Positions 43,764-56,020 of a DNA stretch of 64,000 nucleotides are shown here, one piece after another. The stretch covers positions 4,952,767-5,016,766 of the forward strand of contig NC_089823.1 in the NCBI RefSeq assembly GCF_035046505.1. The letters run 5' to 3'. A program made the translations under genes and the position numbers. The notes under the pieces are model-generated. The model worked only from the letters and a program-made list of their open reading frames with translations. It was not told the origin of the DNA and ran no database searches. Position 1 is the stretch's first letter, and the number at the start of each line of letters is the position of its first letter. This DNA comes from Tiliqua scincoides (lineage: Eukaryota > Chordata > Lepidosauria > Squamata > Scincidae).

Positions 43764-44398
43764 TACTATGGCTTATGGGTGCTGCAGAGCATTTTTCAAA
43801 CCGGACACAAATTAACTTTTTATATTACAGAGGTGACATGCCAAGTGATTACAGCCAACATTTAAATAGATGTTTCACAAGAGCCTGTTTTACAGCCAAG
43901 CCAACAGATAACATTCAGTTGCTATCCCTTCCGGAGAGGCCTCCTTCTCCATGCCTATATTGATATCCTAGGTCTTTGGCCTTTGCAAGGGTGGTTGGGT
44001 TTTTCTTGGCTGCCCCGTTCCCACTTTCTGGGAAGGACTGCAGTGGGGGAGAGACAGTACACAATAGTCTACCCACCCACTCACTGTGAGGCCCCTGCCA
44101 TAAACACTGTGGCCTATCAAGGGAAATCACCATTTGCTTTATCCAGAATTAGGTAAGAAACAGGTGATCAACTGTATTGTGACAAGAGCCTCCTTTGTTC
44201 AGTGTATAAAATATCATGACAGCGATATGGACACAAAGCCAAATGTACATAAGACACAGGGCCAGAGTAAAATGTGACATGGGAGTTCCACAAGGGAAAA
44301 TCCCAATCTCTCCTTTGTTCCAGGCAACAGCAGGGAAGGCACACAAAAGTTGGATTTGTGTCATCATGCAGGGGAGAAGGTGCTCTTTGATTTCTGAC
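43764..44398. other. No gene seen
   Basis: Unassigned intergenic sequence. Confidence 0.4.
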
Positions 44399-44735
44399 TT
44401 AAGAATACAAGAACAGCCCTGCTGGATCAGGCCAATAGGCCCATCTAGTCAGCTTCCTGTATCTCACAGTGACCCACCAAATACCTCAGGGAGAACTCAA
44501 GACAATAGACCTGCATCCTGGCGCCATCCCTTGCATCTGCCATTCTGAGGTATTCCACTTCCAAAATCAGGAGGTTGCATATACACATCATGGCTTGTAA
44601 ACCATGATGGACTTTTCCTCCAGAAATCTGTCTGTTAAAGGCATCTAGTCCAGATGCCATCACCACATCCTGTGGCAAGAAGTTCCACAGACTAACTACT
44701 TGCTGAGTAAAGAAATGTTTTCTTTTTTGTTAACT
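44399..44735 (-). repeat. CR1-like LINE 3' end, degraded
   Basis: Begins with an octamer remnant and GCTGGATCAGGCCAATAGGC; the minus strand has PQDVVMASGLDAFNRQ. Several small deletions compared with the copies at 1,313 and 29,622. Confidence 0.8.
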
Positions 44736-45525
44736 TGAATTAAAATGGACCTCCCCCAGCTTCTATCTAAGAAAAAAAAAATTACAATTTTGGGGGTGTC
44801 ACAGGTTTTTTTTTTTTGCATTGTAAATATAAGGAAAACTGCATTTCCTTTAAATCTGAAATTTAAAAATGAAAACATTATTCTTGTGCTTGCCTCTAGG
44901 ACCAGGGTTCTGGGATAGGGAAACGGCTGTTTGATAACCTGGGCCCGTTTCTCACAAGCTAAAGAATGCTACAGAAAGGATACCAGGAAGGCAGGAGCCA
45001 TTGATTCAAGTTCCATTTGTTTTATCCATTACTTCCAACATTTGAATAGACTCTAAATGCGCTCCAGAGGAACTCATGTGCACACACATACATGGGCATT
45101 AACCCCATCACATATTCTAGGCTTGTGATGGGCCTGTGTTGATCCACCACACAGGACTCTACTTCTTGAAAAATACTTCAATTGCATTTTTAAATATACA
45201 CATTTCCATCTGATGAGCTGCATTTGTTCACCACTTGACCATGGGAAAGCAAACATACAGCACTGTTGAGGAGATCTTTTTCACCCCAGTGTCCTCCTTG
45301 AAAAGCACCTTTTCTGATTCTGTAACTCCTTTATGCCATTTGCTTCTTTGTGAACATGCAGCCCAAGGACAGTTTCTGAGTAACTCAAAAGTTTGCAACA
45401 AATATTTTACGGTCTCAGTTTTCTTTTTGCTCTAGCAGAGCAACCTGACTACCTGTCTTTGACCTCCCTTGACTTGGCTTCTTGCTTTCAGCAAAAGGGG
45501 AAAGCTACTATTTTTGAAAAGGGAA
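44736..45525. other. No gene seen
   Basis: AT-rich, no repeat that I recognise. Confidence 0.45.
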
Positions 45526-45596
45526 GGGATGTGGTTCAGTGGAAGAACGCATGCTTTACACGCAGAAAGCCCCGGGTTCAAACATAAAGATTCCAG
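45526..45596 (+). repeat. tRNA-derived SINE head
   Basis: GATGTGGTTCAGTGGAAGAA (A box) and GCCCCGGGTTCAAAC (B box) with the usual spacing; the SINE body is missing. Confidence 0.65.
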
Positions 45597-45948
45597 CCCA
45601 TTTTCTTTTGTTATGCTAGATTTTGATTTGCAGAGAGTTTTTTTTTTTTTTTTAGTGTTCAGAAGTGTGATTCCCCTCCACCTGAAAGGACACAAGCTGT
45701 TTTATCACCCCAGGCCTCTGCCACCTTTACCTGCTATAAGTATATGCCTGGCCATAGCAACTTTCCCTAGAAACCCAGAGTAGCCATCCTTCTCCCTTGA
45801 AGTCTGTTCTACTGAACTTAGGTACTTTCCATGGCAAATGCAATAAATATGTGATGTGTGTACGCATAGCTCTTGCCCATTTATCCTGCATTTTGTGTAG
45901 GGCATTCGGAATGGCACCTTTTCCTGGGGCAGTAGTCATGGTCTAAAC

Positions 45949-46181
45949 CAGTGGTTCCCAAAATGCAAGTCTTCAGCCCATCAGTGGGTCACAACCCAAT
46001 TTATGGTGGATTGTGAAACTGAAAAGGCAGATTAGATTATGTGTATCAGAGGTTAAACAACCTGCTACTTGGGGGAAGCACGGCTGCCTAATCACCATTA
46101 CAGCTGCAGAAACCTGAGCGGCTGGTAAAGTGAAACTTTTTTTTAGGTGGGTCCCAATGCTATAAAGTTTGGGAACCACTG
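45949..46181. mobile_element. Non-autonomous hAT with CAGTGGTTCCCAAA ends
   Basis: Left end CAGTGGTTCCCAAAATGCAA; right end, reversed, CAGTGGTTCCCAAACTTTAT. Flanks GTCTAAAC and GTCTATGC match at 6 of 8. 233 bp, non-coding. Confidence 0.85.
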
Positions 46182-46189
46182 GTCTATGC

Positions 46190-47344
46190 ATTAGCATACC
46201 TTTCCAGGGAGAACAGCTACCCCACTCTCCCAGTCCTGTGGTTAGTAAGTAGGGTTTTTTTTTCCCCCTGGCACTCTATGCTATTGAGAAAAATTAAATT
46301 TTTCCTCCTTCTCTCAGAAAGGGGATACAAGTATGGGACATGGGGTGGAGGAGAGAGACACATTCAGGGAGTTGGGGGTGGCTCCATCCTATCCCCCCTC
46401 CCCCACTCCAGCTGGGCTTATGGAGTAGAATTTCCCTCCTCCTCCCATGAGCTGGGGAAGAAAGGCAGGACAACATTCAACAATTATGATTTCAAGCTGC
46501 TGAAGATGCTCCCCACCTAGGAGCTAGGGAAGAAATCAGACCCCAAAAGGAAGCAAGAGGAATAAAGCCTGCAGGAAGCAGAATTTTCTGCTTCCAGGAA
46601 GCCAGAGGAGACACTTCCCAGAAGATCAGATCTGCTGCTGATGGTTTGTTGAAGTGCCGAAACAAAGGATTAGTCCACAAAAAGCATTCCTTAGTTATTC
46701 CAGTGGCAATTCTAAACAGCAACACAGGCGCAAATCTCCCTCCAGTAGCCTTTCATTCATGAGTTCCACATCAGAGAGCACCTCAGTGCCTTCCTGCCCT
46801 GTCCAGGCACTTAAGAATGGCATCCAGAGGTGGGCCAACAGAGCAGTCTCCCTCCCTAGATCCCTCTTGGGCGAGAACCTCGAGGAAAGGGAGGGGATCA
46901 CTGAAGTCTCTTCTAGCCAATATCACAGCAAAAGGCTCAGATTATTCATAAGCACACTCAAATAGGGAAGAAAGTGTCGGAGGAAGATATTTCTGGCTGA
47001 AATGTTCCCAGTTCCTGGTCAAGGAAAGGGAAGTGATCAAGGATAGAACCCTAGACACTTGGGCTCCTCACAAGCATCCCCCTTCACCAAACACAAGAGT
47101 CCTCAGCGTGAGGCCAGGCCCACGACAAGATGACAGTGGGTGTCTCCTCAAATTTGCCCGTGTGTGGAACAGAATTAGGACAGAGGGAAATTATCTTTGT
47201 TACTCAATAGTTTACCTGCTGGCCAAAAGACAAGTTCAAATCTTTGGGCACAGGAATTGAACACGCACCAGGCAATGTTGGTCCCATTGGCTGAAGTGGT
47301 CTTGGTTCTGGTCAGCCTGGATCACTGGAGTCTTATGCAGGAGA
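46190..47344. other. No gene seen; apparently low-repeat
   Basis: No repeat or exon recognised in about 1.1 kb. Confidence 0.45.
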
Positions 47345-47392
47345 AGCCTGGAACCTCAGGCCTGGAACCTTATGCCTGGAACCTCAGCTGCA
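47345..47392. repeat. 14-bp tandem repeat, three units
   Basis: GCCTGGAACCTCAG, GCCTGGAACCTTAT, GCCTGGAACCTCAG in a row. Confidence 0.8.
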
Positions 47393-47499
47393 TTGGCCGA
47401 ATGCCAGAAGAGAAACACCTGCACACACCAACATATCCCTAATTTTTCTGTATACATGTGTGAATTTTAATTGGAAGCTGCTTTGACAGCCAGCATGGC

Positions 47500-47960
47500 T
47501 GCGAAGCAGAGTTTAAGTATATGGAAATGCAGGATGTCTCTCCCTAAATATCTAAACAAGCTTCTTGTGCCTTGTTGGATCCTATGCAAACTTCTCACTC
47601 TTCCTTTCAAAACCCTCCACCCTGTCCTCACTTTGTCTCTACTCTCATATTGCACATGTCTAACCATGACCTTCACTTTTCCAGCTCCACTGTTCTCAGT
47701 TGTCAAAGTCTTATGCTTTGCAGACCATTTTCTCCCTTGCTTCCTTTATGCCTGATCCTAGATCACCTGTGATCTCTCCTCAAAACCCACCTTTTCTATG
47801 CCGCCCTTGGTAACTAAGCATATGTAACAATAGCATATTCTCTCTGCTTACTCACCTCCATTTCCCTTCCTCTGCTATGTTGTCTAACAACAGATTCACC
47901 TTGATTGCCCCTGTGAGGAAGGACTTCTCATTCTCTGTAAGATATACAGTACATAAATAA
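47500..47960 (+). repeat. L2-like LINE 3' fragment
   Basis: Reads CTCCTCAAAACCCACCTTTT and nearby text equivalent to the end of L2 ORF2 and its 3' UTR. Old and diverged; no usable frame remains. Confidence 0.5.
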
Positions 47961-48449
47961 TGGAACAAAACAATTTCACTTCAGGAGCAGGAAACCTTGT
48001 AAACTTCTTGTTAAAAATGCAGCCACTTCATTCAAGCAAGGAAGATAAGCACACATAACAGGGACATGCCTTGCAGCGACTACTTGAGTTCCATTCTCAG
48101 CTGGCTGTGCACACACCTGCCAGCTCTGGGTCAGGACTGTTACGTGATCCACACAACAATCACCAGCTCTTTCCAAGCATCTAGAGAAGGACTGCAGGTT
48201 TCATTAAGCCACAAGCACACACACCCAATGCACAACAAGGCCCACTGCATCACCAAATCATTAGGACTGTCACACTGGGACAAAGAGTCAGAAGGAAGGG
48301 AAAAGTCAGCAAGACTTTTATCAAGAAGTTAACAGCCAACAGAAGCTAAAGGATGGCCAACAGCACCACCTGTAGGATAGCCAAGTGTTACACACATGAT
48401 ACTTAAAGGACAATGGAAGGGTTTTGGTATTGTACTTCAGCTCCTGGAG

Positions 48450-49855
48450 TGTTTCCTTTTTTCTAGCTGTTTAATTACAACTACTTTTTCCAACAATAAA
48501 ATCACAGTTTAGAAAATATCGACACAAAAACTGTATTAGAGCCTTCAGAGAGTTTCTACTTAAAGTAGTACTTCAGCACTAAAAAGTGGGCAGTTCAGCT
48601 GATAATGTATATACAGGGTACATCAAAAATCTTAAAATGCTTATTTATAATGAAATCTATACAAAAACAGTTAAAAACCTTGTTCCTATATACAGTTGTC
48701 TTTTTAAAAAAGCAATGTCTTCATTACCAAAATGTACAAGAGACTGTTTTCTCCTCTCTTTTTTAATCTGGGTGCTTTAACCATCAGAAAACCTCAACAT
48801 ATTACTTGTGCAAACCAAAATTGTAAGGCTGAAAAGGATCACCTCAAAACAAAGAGAACCTATAAAGGTGTCAGCAAATTTTAGTTTTAAAATTCCCAGT
48901 CATAACTGAAAGTTGTGTGCATTTTTTTTAAATAAAGCACACTAGAAAAAAAAGTAATTCCTGAAGGTCTCAACCCAGGCCCGAGTTTGAGAGAAAATGT
49001 GATCAATGCCCTCATTCTGAAACCATTTACATTGAGATATGGTCTGCTCTCCTCCCACAGCTTAAAGATGAAACCGTTTTGTTTGGATAAGTCAAGTCTA
49101 AGTTCACTGGCCTGTTTAACAGGACCAAAAGCATAAGCTGGAATTATAGCTGTAGGACTTTATAATTGAATAAATAAATATTCGCAATTTGGGACTCCAA
49201 CATTTTCATCTATGCATGATGAAAAGAAAAAGACAGAAATGCTTCCTTGCTATGAAGCCCCTCACAGTGTTCCCTCATGATTCTGAGTATTCCTGAACAT
49301 TGATGACCACCATCAAGATACCCAGCCAAATTTTTAAAGCTTATTTAAAAACAAAAAGACACGACAGTGCAGAGAAGAGGCTCAAGACAGAACTTCTCAG
49401 GGGCTTTCCCAGTGCTATGAAGAACAGGTTTTAGAGACTTGACATGCAATTTTTTAAAAAAATGGCGGACATCTTCCTTATGACACGGTTTCATTCTGCT
49501 TTTTCACTGAGAAGTTTTCAGGAGTCAGTCTAGAATGTCATACAAAAAAATCAATGCACCCTTCAATTCACCTTAAAAACAAAAAGTCACTGTGTGTTCT
49601 CTTTTTTCTTCTTTGCTTAAAGAAATACATTCCACTGTCGTCAGTTTATTCCAGCTCAGCAACACCATCTTTCTCAGAAACCGTTTCACAACCCTGACTC
49701 ACCGATACAGTCTCATTTATGCACCGATGCTTGAAGGGTCCCCCTCAAATGCCTCTGGCAGGCAAAGTGCTTGGGAAGAGCAATGCGAGGGTGCCTTGGA
49801 TGCCAACCACCAAGTCCGTCTGCTTTCTAAAGTGCACTCCAGCGTCCTTGAGGCT
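48450..49855 (-). other. EMSY: Likely EMSY 3' UTR
   Basis: AT-rich, repeat-poor sequence directly downstream of the EMSY stop codon. Candidate poly(A) signals on the minus strand are AATAAA at 49,645-49,650 (about 206 bp after the stop) and ATTAAA at 48,470-48,475. The lack of transposons over 1.3 kb fits a transcribed UTR. The true end is not known. Confidence 0.5.
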
Positions 49856-50047
49856 CTAGGACTGTTCAGAAGTCTGCATGGGGCTTGGCTCGGCCCCATC
49901 CTCGGTGCTGCTGTCGACATCCTGCTCCATCACAGTCTCCTCCTCATCAAGCCGTTGGCTGGTGAAGTTGTTGAGCTCCAGAAGGCCGCTTGGTTCCACG
50001 ACAACATTGGAGGTGGAGTGGCATGCAACAGAATACTGGGGGATAGT
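49856..50047 (-). CDS. EMSY: EMSY last coding exon
   Basis: Acceptor TCCCCTTCCCAG precedes ACTATCCCCCAG (TIPQ). 63 codons plus stop: the frame contains SNVVVEPSGLLELNNFTSQR and an acidic end (EQDVDSSTEDGAEPSP...SEQS). The human C-terminus, from memory, is nearly the same (SNVVVEPSGLLELNNFTSQQ). Starts in phase 0, joining 51,652. The open frame continues upstream to 50,092, but that is intron. Confidence 0.95.
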   Translation of the reverse strand, partial: TIPQYSVACHSTSNVVVEPSGLLELNNFTSQRLDEEETVMEQDVDSSTEDGAEPSPMQTSEQS

Positions 50048-50251
50048 CTGGGAAGGGGAGAAAATGTTGTGCATTAAGGGGGGTTGCAACAAAGCAGGAG
50101 GGCTTTTCTTGCAAGGTGTATTTCTGCAAGCACCATATGGTCTTTCCCAGGGCTACACAAGGGAGCTGCTGTAGTGCAGTGGCCAAGAGACAGAGCCTGC
50201 TGCCTTTTGTTTTCTTTTTTCTGACACGCTCATCCAGTTTGCAATTGTTTC

Positions 50252-50300
50252 CATGCCAGTAGATCATGCGCCTTCCATGCAGAAGGCCGAAGGTTCAATC
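50252..50300 (+). repeat. tRNA-derived SINE scrap (EMSY intron)
   Basis: GCGCCTTCCATGCAGAAGGC with GGTTCAATCTC, the internal promoter region of the SINE at 8,497. Confidence 0.5.
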
Positions 50301-51448
50301 TCTGGCATCACCCATTATAACAGCAGCTGGGGCAGATTCAGATTATGGCCACAGTGCTGGGAGAGGAGAAGGAGTTTAACTCTTCCTGGCACTATTCCTC
50401 CACTAAAATTTCCGTCCAGGAACTCTTGCCCTCTTGGAAAAACATACAGCAAACCCTCAATTTAATGGACTAACAGGGAGAAGGGGTGTCTGCCAACGAC
50501 AAAAGTCCTGTAAATTTGAATACCCCCTTCCCCATCAGTGTTCCCTCTAAGCTGAGTAACTGCCCAGCTTAGAATTCCAAGAAGTGATGCCCTCACTGAG
50601 CATCCAGAGATGCTGTCATGCTGGTTCGGACCCCTTAAAGTAAACACTGCCCCCAATGGATTAATCCTGTAAACTTCAACCTTAGAAGCACCATCTGTGC
50701 TGCCGCTCTGCTCCCCACCAGCGTGCTCTAAGGACACTGTAGTGGAAAAAGGAGCAGCAGCACAGATGGAGGGGCAGGTAATGGTTGGGAGGGAGTAAGT
50801 TTGCCTACCTCTAGCCCAATGCTAGAGATGCCACTCCCCATTTTGCCCTCAAGTAGGGTGCTTAGGAATGGAGACATATCTTCAATTCCTGGGACCTCGC
50901 TAGGAAGGGAGTTCCTCAGAAAGTGGAATGCACTGGAACTCACTTCTGAGGAACTCTCCATGCCAAGAGCATCCTGATCAAGAACAAAATGGAGAGCAGC
51001 AGCTCCAGCACCAGCCCTGGAGGCTAGGCAAGACTGCCCCTAGTGCTTTCCACACTTAGCTACCTTACAGAGCTGCTTTGACATAACTGATTTAATTGCA
51101 ATGGCATTTAAAAGAAACTCTGAAATTGCCCATTATTTCAAAAGTCCCTTAAATTGAGGTCCTTTAAACTGAGGGTTTTCTGTATTCCGCTCCTTCCTCA
51201 CTGCTGCTTAAAAAAAATATGAAAGAGATGGAAGATCCGATTATAAGCCTTCTCTTCATCTCACTTGGTGCTGAATTATGACCAAAAATCAAACTGTGTT
51301 TACAGTATCGCTTCTGTCGTGAACTCCTGGGATGGCCTCCCAAACCCAAAATCTGCAGATGGGGTTAATATCATATTATAATGATCATAGGGTTGTGTGC
51401 AGGAATTACTACACCAAAACATGAAGCATTTTGGATTCTTCTAAGTGC

Positions 51449-51502
51449 TACATACATACATACATACATACATACATACATACATACATACATACATACA
51501 TA
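51449..51502. repeat. (CATA)n microsatellite (EMSY intron)
   Basis: About 13 pure CATA units about 150 bp downstream of the donor side of the exon at 51,652. Confidence 0.95.
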
Positions 51503-51651
51503 GACATAACATGAAGTCGTTGTTGAGCTACACTAAGTTTTCATGTTACACATGAACCTAAGCCGGCACACAAACATCAGTATGTTTAGGACTGAAGCCC
51601 TCTTGCGAAATAAAGCATTTCTGTACATTCAGGGTCTCTTACACAGCTTAC

Positions 51652-52161
51652 CTGAATTAAGATCTCTGCAGGGATCTCCTCTGCTTTCTTTGGGGCTATA
51701 TTCTGGATCCGTATAAACTGGCTGGTTGCCGGTGTTGCCGCGACAGTCTGTTTCCTCTCTGACAAAGACGGGGGGCTGGAAGCAGAGTCTAAATGCTTGG
51801 GCTGCTGGAGGACGGATGCTGCCACAGCGGTTGCTGCCCCTACGGTGGCCACCCGCAGCACAGAGGCAGGCGAGGACTCGGCTTCGCTAGTCAGGCTACT
51901 GGCGGGAGAGGCCTTGTTGTTTGGGGGGTCCACTAGCATACGGTCTACACTTGTGTCAATCTGAGCTTCCATCATGGACATTTTCAAAATGTCCGCTACC
52001 GCTGTCTTCGCGGGCACCTGAGCAGGGAAGAGGCTCGGAAGGGGTGGCGCCAGCTTGGGAACTGCACTGACACTGGCCACCTTGGACACGGTGGGTGGCT
52101 GATGCCCCTCAAAAGTTATCTTTGTAACAGAGGATCCTTGGGTTATTATGGGCTGGTGCAC
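51652..52161 (-). CDS. EMSY: EMSY penultimate coding exon
   Basis: 510 bp, 170 codons, phase 0 at both ends: acceptor ATTTTCAG before GTGCACCAG, donor CAG|GTAAGC at 51,651. Encodes VHQPIITQGSSVTKITFEGH, then KTAVADILKMSMMEAQIDTS and ends EEIPAEILIQ. Closely follows the human order (IITQGSSVTKITFEG, DILKMSLMEAQIDT) with a variable Ala/Ser-rich centre. The reptile segment around VGAATAVAASVLQQ differs strongly from what I recall of human. Confidence 0.95.
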
Positions 52162-52964
52162 CTGAAAATCAAATTTGGTTTGTGCATGTTACAGGCAGGT
52201 CATTTCCATTATTACTTAAGCCTACATCATTAAAAAAAAACAAAAAACCACACACCAGCAACAGCTTCTATGGGGGAAGAGACTCAGGGGGTTAACACAA
52301 AATAATCAGCAGCCAAAAGGGAAACTAATCGGAAGCCGAGGCAAGGGAGAGATTTCCAGACTGCTCGAGGTCCGCTTTCGAAATTAGGTCACAGCAGTCC
52401 CGTTTTCCTTTGGGATTTACACCCCCCAAGCATTGCCCTGTTCATCCTCCCTTCAAAAAGGTTCAGAGTGCCTAGGGACAAAAGCTTTTTTTAAAAAAAA
52501 AAACTATAAATTTTGTCTGGTGGTTGAAACAGACAATGTTTTTGGTTAACTAATTCATTTTCCTTCACTCCTTTGCAGTTTTTGCCCTCCCAAGGAAAAT
52601 GAGATTGCTCTTCTAGGACATAAAGTTACTAAGCCGAGGGTGATGTAAACTACAAAGGAAGACGTACAATGGAGATCCTTAGACCGCCGCCGGGCACTCG
52701 TCTTTATTTCCATAGAAATTAAAAAAGGGTATTACGGGGACGAAAATCAATAACTTTATACCTAAAAAAAGAACAAACAAAAAGAAAAAAAGAAAAAATT
52801 AGGGCGCAATCTGTGCAATTGCGAAGTTCTGCATCGAGAAGCATCCAAAAGAAGCTGCAAGATAGACGGGGCTCCACCCTACCAACAGCTACATCATGAC
52901 AGGCGATTCTTCTCCCTTGCATTCAGCAGGCACCGCCACCGCAAGTATAGCCGGTGCAGCACAC

Positions 52965-53190
52965 AGCAGCCAAGTGTCTGAGCTGCAAATCAGAAAGTTC
53001 TCAGTTCAAGTCTCACCTCCACCTCTACCACAAACTGACTAGGTGGGTCTTCGGCAAGCTGCTCAGCCCACCACCTGCGAATCAGAGACAATACTGAACT
53101 ACCTTGCAGGGCTGTGGTTGGAATGACAAACTAGTAACACGTTTTGAGCTTTAGAAAGCACTATATAGATGCAGATTATTAAATAGAGGC
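52965..53190 (+). repeat. MIR/CORE-SINE-like fragment (EMSY intron)
   Basis: Starts with a tRNA-like part (CAGTTCAAGTCTCACCTCCA) and continues through GGTCTTCGGCAAGCTGCTCA and GAACTACCTTGCAGGGCTGT to GCTTTAGAAAGCACTATATA, the layout of MIR-type SINEs. Diverged. Confidence 0.5.
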
Positions 53191-54560
53191 TCAAACCCTC
53201 CATCTTCTCCCTCCACACTCAGATCTAAATTAATACTCGCAGGCACACACTCAATGCTCCGACATCCTTTCTGAAATTTCAGGCAACAGTCTAAGCAACA
53301 GAAGGCAACAGTCTAAGTGCTAACAGGCGCTGATGAACAGTCGCACTTCACCTGCCAGTTTGGCTCCAGATGTAATTCTCAGTGTGGACCCTTACCGTTG
53401 AAGCCTCAAACAGCTCTAAACACAGTAAACTCAGGAAATATCTCCTCTAATTTGGGTCTGTCCCGTTTCCCCCACCCCCCAACTTAAGATCCTCTGCCGT
53501 GGCCTACCACAAAAACCATCCTATGAGGCGGCCATGTTCCCCTCTGCTAGGAGCAGGAGCTTTCCTGCAGCAGCCCTGAAGTTGTGAAACTCTGCCAAGC
53601 TTCTTTTCAGAAAGCTATCAGGGAGGGGAAGCTAATGCCTTGTTTCAGTTGGCCTTTGAAAACTGCTTTTCCTTGTTGTCATTAAAAATGGACTACAACA
53701 CCTTAAGGACAGCCTTCTGCACACTCATACACTCCATCCAACAGCTGAGGACCTGCTCTGGGTCTTGCCAATGGAACTGAATGGGCACAAAGAGCAGAGC
53801 CTTTCCAGTTGCGGTGCTGACGTACTGGAAAGTTGGTCTCTGGAGAGCTCTGTATAGCTCTGTCTCTATATGCCTTCCAGTGCCATGCAAAGGCCTCAGG
53901 GAACACTGCTTGCTTTGCTACTACTGGTCTTGTGAATGGCCCCTGTGCTGGACATACAAATGGTCGTCATGCGTGCTTCTTTATCCCAGGGCCCCTTCAG
54001 ACCCCCTTTGACATTTGCTTTGCTTTTCCTTGTTCTAGTGTGTGCATATAGACCTGTCTGTGAAAGACTTTGCTTCATCCAATGACATGGAATGTAGTCT
54101 ACAAAAGCTCATGCTGAGAAACTGGCTTGCTTTTAAGATAATAGCAGACTTAGCTATTTTTGCAGCTCATTAAGGAGAGCTTGGGGAAAGGCTAAAGCAA
54201 TAAACGGTTCGGAATCATTCTACTACACTGTTATCACTGTGTTTGAAATCATCTTATTTACTTCTGTCTCTCTGCAGTAAGCTGCTCTGAGCTACCTAGT
54301 TAGTGCAAGAGAAGCAGGACTGAAACATTTAGAGTAAATCCTAAGGTCTCTCCCACTGACAGGGGGTCAGGGACTGTCCGTATGCAAGGGTACCCTTTCC
54401 ACTGTGGAACAGCCTCCCTAAAGAGACAGATGTGACCATGCTACTAACTGCTGGTAGAGGGGCAGTGAAGCATCCGTTGTTCCTGCCTTTTAAGACATGC
54501 TTTTTAAGATACTTTGCCTCCTGAAAGAAGAGCTTTAATCTACTGCATATTGAATGTTAT
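53191..54560. other. EMSY intron sequence, nothing recognised
   Basis: No repeat with clear ends, no exon. Confidence 0.45.
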
Positions 54561-54599
54561 TTTAACCCATTTCTGCCCAGCCCACAGGTGTACACATTT
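54561..54599. mobile_element. Half copy of piggyBac-like MITE beside an EMSY donor site
   Basis: TTAACCCATTTCTGCCCAGC and CCACAGGTGTACACATT match the left half of 37,757-37,836. The fragment ends 16 bp from the splice donor at 54,615. Confidence 0.65.
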
Positions 54600-54615
54600 G
54601 CCAAGAGCCGCTTAC

Positions 54616-55176
54616 CTGGTTCGCTGATTGCTTCTCAGAAGTGGCAGAGAGCTGCATTTGGCCCTGGGGAGGTTGGGGCTGGACGTAGATTTTGGGGGCT
54701 GTGGGTGCTTGTTGCAGTTTGGGCAGCTGCTGCGTTGTTTTCACTGCCAGCACCTGAACAACAGTTTGTTGGGGCTGGGCCACCAAGGTGGGAAGCTGCC
54801 GTTCTCGGGTTATGGAGTGGTGCAGAGTCTGCTGGGGGTCCAGCTTGGGCTGTGACGAGTCTTGCTGCAATGGGGCAAGCTTCTGGTGCCGGATGGAAAG
54901 CTGGGGCATCTGCGGCAACTTGTGGGAGAGCTGATCTGCCTGGAGGTGGATGGTCTGCTTCTGTTTTGCCTGGAAGCACTGCAGTGTCTTGACCTGCAGC
55001 TGTGTCTGCTCCAGCTGAGGTTGAGTGAGCTTCTGTTGCTTCTGGGTCTGTGACTGGGTCAGGGCAGATCTGTAGAAGAGGCCAGTCTGAGGATCCAAGG
55101 TATCCATTTCTTCTACTTCACCTTCTTCAGTGCCAAGCTGTTCGCTGTGTTTGGTGAACGCCGTGTGGCTCAGGGC
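54616..55176 (-). CDS. EMSY: EMSY exon: glutamine-rich region
   Basis: 561 bp, 187 codons, phase 0 at both ends: acceptor TCTGTCAAG before GCCCTGAGC, donor CAG|GTAAGC. Contains ALSHTAFTKHSEQLGTEEGE, TLDPQTGLFYRSALTQSQTQ, a Gln-rich stretch (VKTLQCFQAKQKQTIHLQAD) and PTLVAQPQQTVVQVLAVKTT. All blocks agree with human EMSY as I recall it. This is the longest exon of the visible part; its function in the family is transcriptional repression through uncharacterised sequence. Confidence 0.96.
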
Positions 55177-55865
55177 CTTGACAGACACAGGAGAGGTGTG
55201 AAAATATGAAACCAAACAACCACCAGCAAGAAGAATGTCACAGCCTGCACTAGGGCAGGGAATGGGCAGCAAGCACTCGGAATGGGAAGGAAGAATTGTC
55301 TACAGCCAGAATGCTGCAGACCAGAGTGATCAGATTAAAGCTTGTCAGATCCATTTTTGTTTTTATAAACTGCCAGGGGTCCACCAAAGAGCAGACAGAC
55401 TCACACATGGTACATACATAATGGCGGGAGGAACAGACAGAAGTGAAGCGTTGACCTGGGGAAGAAGCCAATTACTAACTGTATGCCATTAAAATGGGAA
55501 TAAGAACATACAAGTTCAAATCTACGTCCAAGTTACTTATAAATCAGGGACCGCTATCCTAAGTAGAATGCTTAGTGCTACAGCACGTATGCAACTAGGG
55601 CAGCTTGCTGAGCCTTCCTTCAAAACAGCTCTTGGGGGGACTGATGTTCTGGGGGATCCTTTGCAATAGTGGGGGATGTAGCAATGGGGGGCTGCAGTGA
55701 GAGGGGAAACTGCTGAAAGTCATACCTAAGACAGTTTCCTCCCAATTTTCTGAGGCGATACTGAGTTCTAGCATCACCTCACTAGGCAGGCCTGCTCAAG
55801 ATGAGTGGTCACTTCCCTACCTTCCAGGAGCACAAAGACTACCTCTGAGGAAGAACGCAGCTGAC

Positions 55866-56020
55866 CTGTTGCATGATATGGGTGATGGCCCCTGTGGAGG
55901 ACGCCGGGATGGACTTAACCACAACGGATGTCTGCGTCGCTGTCTGTGACTGAGCCACATGCTGCAGCAAGGTCCGTTGGGGCTGGGAAGACTGCTGGTG
56001 GGGCTGGGATCGATGGCTAA
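55866..56020 (-). CDS. EMSY: EMSY exon (SHRSQP...HIMQQ)
   Basis: 155 bp; acceptor TTTTTCAG before TTAGCCATC, donor CAG|GTCAGC. Begins with two bases completing a valine, then SHRSQPHQQSSQPQRTLLQH, AQSQTATQTSVVVKSIPASS and GAITHIMQQ. Phase 2 start and phase 0 end fit its neighbours. Confidence 0.94.

Noticed and set aside
49592-50077. 161-codon + strand frame
   Set aside because: It overlaps the last EMSY exon and its UTR in antisense.
54588-54992. 134-codon + strand frame
   Set aside because: It is the antisense shadow of the EMSY Gln-rich exon.
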